In this document: positions 58,952 to 64,000 of the stretch, piece by piece
Numbering within the stretch: the first letter of the stretch is position 1
Layout: each line of letters opens with the position of its first letter
Notes under the pieces: model-generated
Told to the model about the DNA's origin: nothing
Database searches by the model: none
What the model saw: only the letters and a program-made list of their open reading frames with translations
Origin: Streptomyces sp. Act143
GTDB taxonomy: Bacteria > Actinomycetota > Actinomycetes > Streptomycetales > Streptomycetaceae
Assembly: GCF_003143935.1 (NCBI RefSeq)
Contig: NZ_QFRX01000001.1
Span: 7,413,400 to 7,477,399 of the forward strand
Direction of reading: 5' to 3'
Length of the DNA stretch: 64,000 nucleotides
Translations under genes and position numbers: made by a program

Positions 58952-59668
58952 GCTGCCGAGCGCCGTCAGGGTCAGGAGCCCCGACGCCGCGCCCCCGTCG
59001 TCGTAGATCGAGTCCTGGGCCAGCGTCGTCCGGGTGACCTTGTTCGCCGAGTACGGCGACAGCGCGCCCACTCTCGCCGTGACCGTCTCGTCGAAGAACA
59101 GCTGGCCGGTGTGGACCTCGGTGCCGCCGGTGAAGGAGCCGTCGGACGTGAGCGTCACGCCCGTGTGCACCTTGACGTGGATGTGGACGCAGCGCCCGCG
59201 GTACCAACCGGGGTACACCGTGGTGATGTCGGCGACGCCGCCGGCGTCGGTGAGGACGCCGCCCCGCAGGAACGTGCCGTTGTCGGACTCGTTGTGGCCG
59301 TTGTTGCCGACGTAGCCGGAGTACTCGCCGAGCGCGTCGGCGTGCCAGATCTCCACCAGGGCGTTCGGGATCACCGCGCAGGTGTCGTCGTTGACGACGG
59401 TGAGCGCCAGCTTCAGCACGAAGCCGGTCTTGTTCTCGCGGATGTCGGAGCGGACGAGCGCGCCGTCCAGGTAGTAGGGGCCTTCGGTCATCTCCTTCGT
59501 GAGCGTGCAGACGGCGGCCGCGGCGACCGGGGTCGCGTCCGCCGCGTCGGCTGTGGGGGCTCCGGGCGCGGCGGCGCCCACGGCGACCGCCGCTGCCGTG
59601 GCGCCGGTCGCGATCAGCACGGTGCGGCGCCCGACCGGGGTGGGGGTTGCTTCCGAAGTGTCTGTCAT
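58901..59668 (-). CDS. Tat-exported intradiol ring-cleavage dioxygenase-like protein
   Basis: A 255-residue protein with signal VGRRTVLIATGATAAAVAVGAAA. The dioxygenase core has the iron ligands of protocatechuate/catechol 1,2-dioxygenases: first Tyr in GEYSGYVGN, then Tyr and two His in VYPGWYRGRCVHIHVKVH. CTLTKEMTEGPYYLDG is a typical start of the domain. Exported members are common in Streptomyces and may attack lignin-derived catechols. ATG 59668 was preferred to GTG 59674; no good SD is present for either. A possible promoter (TTGACG / TAACTG) lies about 40 bases upstream with a short spacer. Confidence 0.87.
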   Translation of the reverse strand: MTDTSEATPTPVGRRTVLIATGATAAAVAVGAAAPGAPTADAADATPVAAAAVCTLTKEMTEGPYYLDGALVRSDIRENKTGFVLKLALTVVNDDTCAVIPNALVEIWHADALGEYSGYVGNNGHNESDNGTFLRGGVLTDAGGVADITTVYPGWYRGRCVHIHVKVHTGVTLTSDGSFTGGTEVHTGQLFFDETVTARVGALSPYSANKVTRTTLAQDSIYDDGGAASGLLTLTALGSSPSSGYTGTLTLGVEV

Positions 59669-59986
59669 GGACACGGCACCGTAGGAACGGTTGCTGTCGG
59701 AGGGCTGTCAGTTAGGCAAAGTGGCGAGGCGTCAAGGTTCTTGCAGGACACGGCCCTCAGGCCGTCGGTGCGGCTGATGACCTGCGCAGGCGAAGGTGCC
59801 GCGATGCGGCGGGACGTCGACGATCCTGGCTCCGGTCCCCTTTTGCCGGGTCGGCGCGATGGCCGCCCTCTCCCGTTCCCCGGCCTTCCCGCACCACGGG
59901 ATGTCCGGATGCCGCCCGGCGGACGGCCGCCCCGACAGGGAAGCGGCACGAGTGCCGACGGAGGGGGCCGGGGCGGCGGGACGGGC
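59669..59986. other. Intergenic region, no gene seen
   Basis: These 318 bases separate two minus-strand secreted-protein genes. A weak promoter for the dioxygenase (about 59709-59735, minus strand) is the only element I can suggest. Open frames lack SDs and coding character. Confidence 0.5.
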
Positions 59987-60403
59987 TCAGTTGGCGGCGC
60001 AGGCCTCGTTCCAGCTGCCGTAGGAGCCGCTCACGTAGGCGCCGTTGTCCACGTGGCCGACGCGGAAGTAGAAGCAGGCCGACTCGGGCATGTCGGTGTC
60101 GTAGACATAGGCGTTGTCGAGGTTCCAGCCGGTGTAGCCGCCGGTGTAGTCCACGACGATCTTCGTGTCGCTGGTGGAGGGACTGCCGTCCACGGGGTTC
60201 GTGTACTGCAGGCGCACGCCCTTGCCGTCCGAGCAGACGTCGAGGATCTTGAAGGTGTCGCCGTAGTCGTAGAAGTAGGCGGCTCCGCAGGCGTTGCTGG
60301 AGTCGGCCGTGTAGATGTCGGCGGCGAAGGAGGAGCCCGCCGTGCCGATCACGAGGGCCGCCGCGGCGACGGCGGGCACGGCGAGGTGTCTGAGCTTGGG
60401 CAT
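59987..60403 (-). CDS. Small secreted protein of unknown function
   Basis: A 138-residue protein with a clear Sec signal (LRHLAVPAVAAAALVIGTAGSSFA). The mature 110 residues are Tyr/Asp/Gly-rich, with two Cys pairs (NACGAAYFYDYGD, LDVCSDGKG, ESACFYFRVGHVDNG, NEACAAN), suggesting a compact disulfide-bonded beta fold. I do not recognise the family. ATG 60403 has AAGGAG seven bases upstream. It is divergent from the arabinanase operon, whose promoter begins 140 bases away. Confidence 0.8.
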   Translation of the reverse strand: MPKLRHLAVPAVAAAALVIGTAGSSFAADIYTADSSNACGAAYFYDYGDTFKILDVCSDGKGVRLQYTNPVDGSPSTSDTKIVVDYTGGYTGWNLDNAYVYDTDMPESACFYFRVGHVDNGAYVSGSYGSWNEACAAN

Positions 60404-60542
60404 GGCTGAACTCCTTGCAGGGTGAGGGGCGTTGGCGTGGGGGGAGTTCACGTGGTCGACACCGTGTGATCGGACTATGCCCACTGTTTGATCTCTGTGC
60501 AAGAGGCGTCCGGCTTTCAACAAGCTGTGAATGTCCGGGCTG

Positions 60543-60571
60543 TTGACGCGCGAGTGATTCGATTCTACGGT
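60543..60571 (+). promoter_or_regulatory. Promoter of secreted arabinanase operon
   Basis: TTGACG (60543-60548), a 17-base spacer and TACGGT (60566-60571) match the promoter of the uptake operon at 46692 in spacing and -10 sequence. Confidence 0.75.
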
Positions 60572-60574
60572 CCG

Positions 60575-60609
60575 TCCGAATTGACGATCGCCGTTCGAGA
60601 TTCCGGACA
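60575..60609 (+). promoter_or_regulatory. Tandem IclR-type operator of secreted arabinanase operon
   Basis: Sites at 60575 (TCCGAATTGACGAT, 9/14) and 60594 (TTCGAGATTCCGGA, 11/14) resemble TTCGAAATTTCGAA and are 19 bases apart. The linker CGATCGCC between them is shared with the site pair upstream of the IclR gene. Confidence 0.68.
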
Positions 60610-60655
60610 TCGGTATTGCGGGCGGCGACTTCCCCCTTCCGTCAAGGAGGCCCGT

Positions 60656-61675
60656 GTGAGCCGCACCTCCCGCACCTCCCGCACCTCCCGCACTTCCCCC
60701 CGCGCTTCCCGCAAGGCCCGGATCCGGACCACCCTCATCACCCTCCCCGCAGCCGCCCTCCTCGCCCTGATCCCCTCCACCGCCTCGGCCTACCCCAACC
60801 CCGGTACCGTCACCGGCGCCACGGTCATCCACGACCCCACGATGATCCGCACCTCCGCCGGCCGCTACCTCCTCTACGGCACCGGCGGCGGCCTCGGCTA
60901 CCGGACCTCCACCGACCGGATCGCCTTCACGGCCGGCAGCGACGCCTTCACCACCAAGCCCGGCTGGTGGTCCTCGTACGCCACCGAGGCATGGGCGCCC
61001 GACATCTCGTACCACGGCGGCAAGTACCTGATGTACTACGCCGTCTCCACCTTCGGCTCCAACAAGTCGGCCATCGGGCTCGCCGGTTCGACGACCGGAC
61101 TGCCCGGCTCCTGGACCGACTACGGAGTCGTCTACACCTCCACCACCGCCAGCGACTACAACGCCATCGACCCGAACCTCTTCGTGGACGACGACGGCAA
61201 GTGGTGGCTGTCCTTCGGCAGTTGGTGGACCGGGCTGAAGATGATCCAGATCGACCCCGCCACCGGCAAGCAGCTCTCCTCCAACACCACCCGGTACTCG
61301 ATCGCGTCCCGCCCCACCGGGACCAAGGCCGTGGAGGCGCCGTACATCGTCAAGCGCAACGGCTACTACTACCTCTTCGCCTCCTACGACACCTGCTGCG
61401 CGGGGACCAGTTCGACGTACAAGGTCAAGGTCGGCCGTGCCACCAGCGTCACCGGGCCCTACTACGACAAGAACGGCGTCGCCCTGACCAACAACGGCGG
61501 CACCCCGGTCCTGGAGTCGCACGGCAGCATCATCGGTCCCGGCGGTCAGTCGATCATGAACGACACCGACGGCGACCTGATCGTCTACCACTACTACGAC
61601 GGCAACGACAACGGCACGCCCAAGCTGGGCATCAACCTTCTGAACTGGAGCAGCGGATGGCCCGTCGCCTACTGA
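60656..61675 (+). CDS. Secreted GH43 endo-1,5-alpha-L-arabinanase
   Basis: A 339-residue exported enzyme. An Arg/Thr/Ser repeat region (RTSRTSRTSRTS) precedes the signal core (LITLPAAALLALIPSTASA). The GH43 triad is in VIHDPTMIR (base), NAIDPNLF (pKa modulator) and AVEAPYIVKRNGYYYLFASYD (acid). It is closely related to the GH43 at 49935, including the adjacent Cys pair in DTCCAG, so the two may be paralogues. GTG 60656 follows AAGGAGG by five bases. Its end overlaps the next GH43 gene by 19 bases. It would cleave arabinan outside the cell. Confidence 0.9.
   Translation: MSRTSRTSRTSRTSPRASRKARIRTTLITLPAAALLALIPSTASAYPNPGTVTGATVIHDPTMIRTSAGRYLLYGTGGGLGYRTSTDRIAFTAGSDAFTTKPGWWSSYATEAWAPDISYHGGKYLMYYAVSTFGSNKSAIGLAGSTTGLPGSWTDYGVVYTSTTASDYNAIDPNLFVDDDGKWWLSFGSWWTGLKMIQIDPATGKQLSSNTTRYSIASRPTGTKAVEAPYIVKRNGYYYLFASYDTCCAGTSSTYKVKVGRATSVTGPYYDKNGVALTNNGGTPVLESHGSIIGPGGQSIMNDTDGDLIVYHYYDGNDNGTPKLGINLLNWSSGWPVAY
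60661..60696. repeat. 9-bp tandem repeat (CCGCACCTC) x4 in signal-peptide region
   Basis: Three perfect copies and one with a single change encode the RTS repeats at the N-terminus of the arabinanase. Copy-number change would alter the length of the positively charged n-region in frame. Confidence 0.85.
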
Positions 61676-63093
61676 CCCTGCTGGCCGCGCTGGTCCTCGC
61701 CCTGTCGCTGGGCCAGTCCTCCGCGAGCGCGGCCTCGTTCGCCAACCCGCTCAAGGCGCAGAAGGGCGCCGACCCCTGGATCTCGTACTACAACGGCAAC
61801 TACTACATGGTGACGACGAGTTGGACGAACGTCATCACCATGCGCAAGTCGGCCACCCTCGCCGGGCTCGCCACCGCCCCCAACTACCAGGTGTGGACGG
61901 GCGACGCGGCCTCGCGCTGCTGCAACATCTGGGCGCCGGAGATCCACTTCCTCAACGGCAAGTGGTACCTGTACTACGTCGCCGGGCAGAACATCAGCGA
62001 CTACAATCCCACCCAGCGCACCCACGTCCTCGAAAGCGCCGGGACGGACCCCACCGGCCCCTACACCTACAAGGGTCAGCTCAACTCCGCCTGGATGCTG
62101 GACCCGACGGTCGCCACCATCAACGGCCAGCTGTATCTCTTCGGCAGCGCGAGCGGCGGCGGCACCCAGAACCTGGTGGCCGCCAGGATGGCCAACCCCT
62201 ACACCCTTGCCACCGGCTTCTCGACGATCTCCACGCCGACGTACTCCTGGGAGACGAGCGGCGGCACCGTCAACGAAGGCCCGGAGATCCTCCAGCGCGA
62301 CGGCAAGACCTTCCTCGTCTACTCGGCGAGCGGCTGCTGGACCCCCGACTACAAACTCGGCCGGCTGACGCTGACGGGCTCCGACCCGCTCTCGGCCTCC
62401 TCCTGGACGAAGAAGTCGACCCCGGTCTTCCAGCGCAACGACTCCGCCGGCGTCTACGGCCCGGGCCACAACGGCTTCTTCACCTCACCGGACGGCACCG
62501 AGAACTGGATCGTCTACCACGCCAACGACGCGTCGTCCGACGGCTGCGACAACGGCCGGACGACCCGCGCCCAGAAGTTCACCTGGAACTCCGACGGCAC
62601 CCCGGACTTCGGCACGCCGGTGGCGCTGGGGACCGGCACGACGGGCCCGTCCGGCGAACCGTCGGCCGCCTCCACGACGTACACCCTCACCAACCGCAAC
62701 AGCGGCAAGTGCCTCGACGTCGCCGGGAGTTCGGCGGCCGACGGCGCCAACGTCCAGCAGTACACCTGCAACGGCGGCAACAACCAGAAGTGGCGCGTCG
62801 AGGACCAGGGCGACGACACCAGCCGCCTGGTGAACGTGGCGACGGGCAAGGTCCTGGACACGGCTGACTGCTCGACCGCGGACGGTGCCGACCTCCGCCA
62901 GTGGAGCTGGCTGAACAACACCTGCCAGCGATTCAGGTTCGTGGTCACCGACAGCAGCTACGTACGGATCGTCAACGAGGCCACGGGCAAGGTGGCGGAC
63001 GTGGCGAACTGCTCCACGGCGGACGCGGCGGACGTCAGGCAGTGGACCTGGCTCAACAACGCCTGCCAGCAGTGGAGGCTGAACCCGGTCTAG
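61657..63093 (+). CDS. Secreted GH43 alpha-L-arabinofuranosidase with ricin-type lectin domain
   Basis: A 478-residue exported protein. Signal: LLTLLAALVLALSLGQSSASA. The GH43 domain (about 30-335) has base Asp in QKGADPWISYYNGNYY, pKa Asp in WMLDPTVATINGQLYLF and acid Glu in VNEGPEILQRDGKTFLVYSA. Residues about 348-478 are a ricin B-type lectin (CBM13) with SGKCLDVAG and QxW repeats (NQKWRV, CQQWRL); three sub-repeats are visible. It would bind and trim arabinan or arabinoxylan. ATG 61657 lies inside the end of the upstream arabinanase gene, with GGAG six bases upstream, so the two are coupled. Confidence 0.92.
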   Translation: MARRLLTLLAALVLALSLGQSSASAASFANPLKAQKGADPWISYYNGNYYMVTTSWTNVITMRKSATLAGLATAPNYQVWTGDAASRCCNIWAPEIHFLNGKWYLYYVAGQNISDYNPTQRTHVLESAGTDPTGPYTYKGQLNSAWMLDPTVATINGQLYLFGSASGGGTQNLVAARMANPYTLATGFSTISTPTYSWETSGGTVNEGPEILQRDGKTFLVYSASGCWTPDYKLGRLTLTGSDPLSASSWTKKSTPVFQRNDSAGVYGPGHNGFFTSPDGTENWIVYHANDASSDGCDNGRTTRAQKFTWNSDGTPDFGTPVALGTGTTGPSGEPSAASTTYTLTNRNSGKCLDVAGSSAADGANVQQYTCNGGNNQKWRVEDQGDDTSRLVNVATGKVLDTADCSTADGADLRQWSWLNNTCQRFRFVVTDSSYVRIVNEATGKVADVANCSTADAADVRQWTWLNNACQQWRLNPV

Positions 63094-63115
63094 CGGGGGC
63101 TTCTCAGGCCCCCGC
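63093..63115. terminator. Bidirectional terminator between GH43-ricin and aminotransferase genes
   Basis: GCGGGGGC and GCCCCCGC form an 8-bp stem with a seven-base loop. The hairpin begins in the GH43 stop codon and contains the aminotransferase stop, serving both convergent genes. Confidence 0.75.
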
Positions 63116-64000
63116 GGCATTGGGCCAACTGCCGCTGTTCGGCCACCCTTGCGCCGGAGCCGGCGTCAACCCGTTGGTCCCCCGGACCTGCGCCGCCGTG
63201 AGCCCGCCCCGAGCGGGCACACCGGGCGGCGTGGGACCGGCGGCGGGAACCCCGTAGGGCGACTGAGCGGCGGCGGCAGGAGCCACCGGCATCGGCATCG
63301 GCTGCGGGGCGACCGGCGCGGGCATGGGCACCGGCATCGGCTGAGGCTGCGGGGCAACCGGCTGCGGGGCAACCGTCTGAGGCGCCGCGGGCATCGGCGC
63401 CGCCGCCATCGCCTGCGCGGCCAGCGGCACCCCCACCCCGCTGCTCGCCCCCACCAGCCGGTCCACGGCCGCCGTACCCGAGCTGTAGCTGGTCCCGGTA
63501 GCCAGCTCGGGCACGGCGGCTCCCCTCCTGGTCCCGTAGAGCACCTGTTCCAGCGCGGACACCAGGCGACGCACGTCCGTCTGGGGGCGCACCACGAGAC
63601 GCAGGAAGCGGCTGGACGAGCCGATCTTGTTGCCGCACTCGCGGACCAGGATCCGGTGCTCGGAGAGCAGCCGGTCCCGGACCACGGTGCCTTCGGCGCC
63701 CACGGGGAGGCGCACGAAGAGGAAGTTGCCCTGGGAGGGGTAGACGGTCAGACCGGGGAGCGCGGAGAGCTGGCTCGACATGTCGAGGCGGTCCCGGCGG
63801 ACCTGCTGGAGGCTCTGCGCGTACTCGGCGCCGTGCTCCTTGAGCATGAACACCACGTGCTCGGCGAAGGCGTTGAGGTTCCACTTCGGCAGCATCGAGC
63901 GGACGCGGCCCGCGAGCGCCGGGTTGGCGACCATGTAGCCGAAGCGTATGCCGTGCAGCCCGAAGTTCTTGCCGAGGCTTCTGAGCACGATCACGTTGGG
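63104..64000 (-). CDS. PLP-dependent aminotransferase (HisC/CobD-like), truncated by window edge
   Basis: The visible 298 residues start inside the enzyme; the frame runs off the right edge. The PLP-lysine motif is RSLGKNFGLHGIRFGYMVANPALAGRVR, and the C-terminal small domain contains LTVYPSQGNFLFVRLP and ILVRECGNKIGSSSRFLRLVVR, with the substrate-carboxylate Arg. This is the class I/II fold of histidinol-phosphate aminotransferase-like enzymes. The last 110 residues are a Pro/Ala/Gln/Met-rich low-complexity tail (PQPMPMPVAP repeats) not found in HisC. What precedes the Lys motif and the substrate cannot be seen here. Confidence 0.85.
   Translation of the reverse strand, partial: PNVIVLRSLGKNFGLHGIRFGYMVANPALAGRVRSMLPKWNLNAFAEHVVFMLKEHGAEYAQSLQQVRRDRLDMSSQLSALPGLTVYPSQGNFLFVRLPVGAEGTVVRDRLLSEHRILVRECGNKIGSSSRFLRLVVRPQTDVRRLVSALEQVLYGTRRGAAVPELATGTSYSSGTAAVDRLVGASSGVGVPLAAQAMAAAPMPAAPQTVAPQPVAPQPQPMPVPMPAPVAPQPMPMPVAPAAAAQSPYGVPAAGPTPPGVPARGGLTAAQVRGTNGLTPAPAQGWPNSGSWPNAAGA

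Noticed and set aside
1..64000. Integrated element, prophage or insertion sequence
   Set aside because: No transposase, integrase, flanking direct repeats or atypical-composition block was recognised in the window.

Overview
This is a high-GC chromosomal segment (almost every reading frame is open) from a Streptomyces-type actinomycete. The gene set supports this: dnaG followed by a principal-like sigma factor of the HrdA type, an Mbl-like MreB paralogue, the malonyl-CoA synthetase MatB, STAS-ANTAR and MEDS-ATPase stress regulators, many Tat-secreted enzymes, and SD-led GTG starts. No transposase, integrase, prophage or CRISPR array is visible. The window reads as ordinary chromosome with a strong carbohydrate-metabolism accent.

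Layout. 1-9.2 kb: the tail of a ferredoxin reductase, dnaG, the sigma factor, a heterodimeric ABC exporter pair, an FGGY sugar kinase and a small membrane protein. 9.3-9.75 kb: two identical tRNA-Asn(GTT) genes and a CAT-anticodon tRNA. 9.8-18.5 kb: a dienelactone-hydrolase/BAAT-like hydrolase, a 6-phosphogluconate-dehydrogenase-like protein, a secreted expansin-like protein, a secreted M4 metalloprotease, an LLM flavin oxidoreductase, and a divergent STAS-ANTAR / MEDS-ATPase pair. 18.5-26.4 kb: a GAF-GAF sensor kinase with a degenerate ATPase domain, Mbl, a 19-residue peptide gene, a biotin-dependent carboxyltransferase with MatB, a MerR-PP2C fusion and an ATP-grasp protein.

26.4-38.3 kb is a nine-gene minus-strand operon whose genes mostly overlap by 1-4 bases. 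It contains a GT4 glycosyltransferase, three methyltransferases, a giant AftD-like arabinofuranosyltransferase, a condensation/acyltransferase-fold protein, a DMT transporter, a Trm112-like protein and an unknown. Upstream lies a DUF3068 membrane protein with a consensus promoter. This looks like a pathway for making and exporting a modified surface glycan. 38.5-46.6 kb holds a PucR-type regulator, a two-domain TerD protein, an IclR regulator with an SMP-30 lactonase, and a triad of FAD oxidoreductase, MAB_1171c-like membrane protein and HExxH (ImmA-like) protein.

46.8-52.5 kb is an arabino-oligosaccharide uptake and breakdown operon (solute-binding protein, two permeases, secreted GH43, cytosolic GH51). 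60.6-63.1 kb is a second secreted arabinan-degrading operon (GH43, GH43-ricin). Between them are a degenerate GH35-like protein with a beta-propeller-like partner, a TauE-type permease, secreted small proteins, an intradiol dioxygenase and an ATPase gene with no normal start codon. The right edge cuts a PLP-dependent aminotransferase.

The most striking result is regulatory. The IclR gene and both arabinan operons carry the same promoter architecture: a -10 box followed 9-10 bases later by two copies of a site resembling the palindrome TTCGAAATTTCGAA, spaced exactly 19 bases apart. This predicts a local IclR-controlled arabinose/arabinan regulon. Other items worth a second look are the 19-residue peptide gene, the AftD-type operon, the degenerate sensor kinase next to mbl, and the GH35-like protein lacking its catalytic segment.
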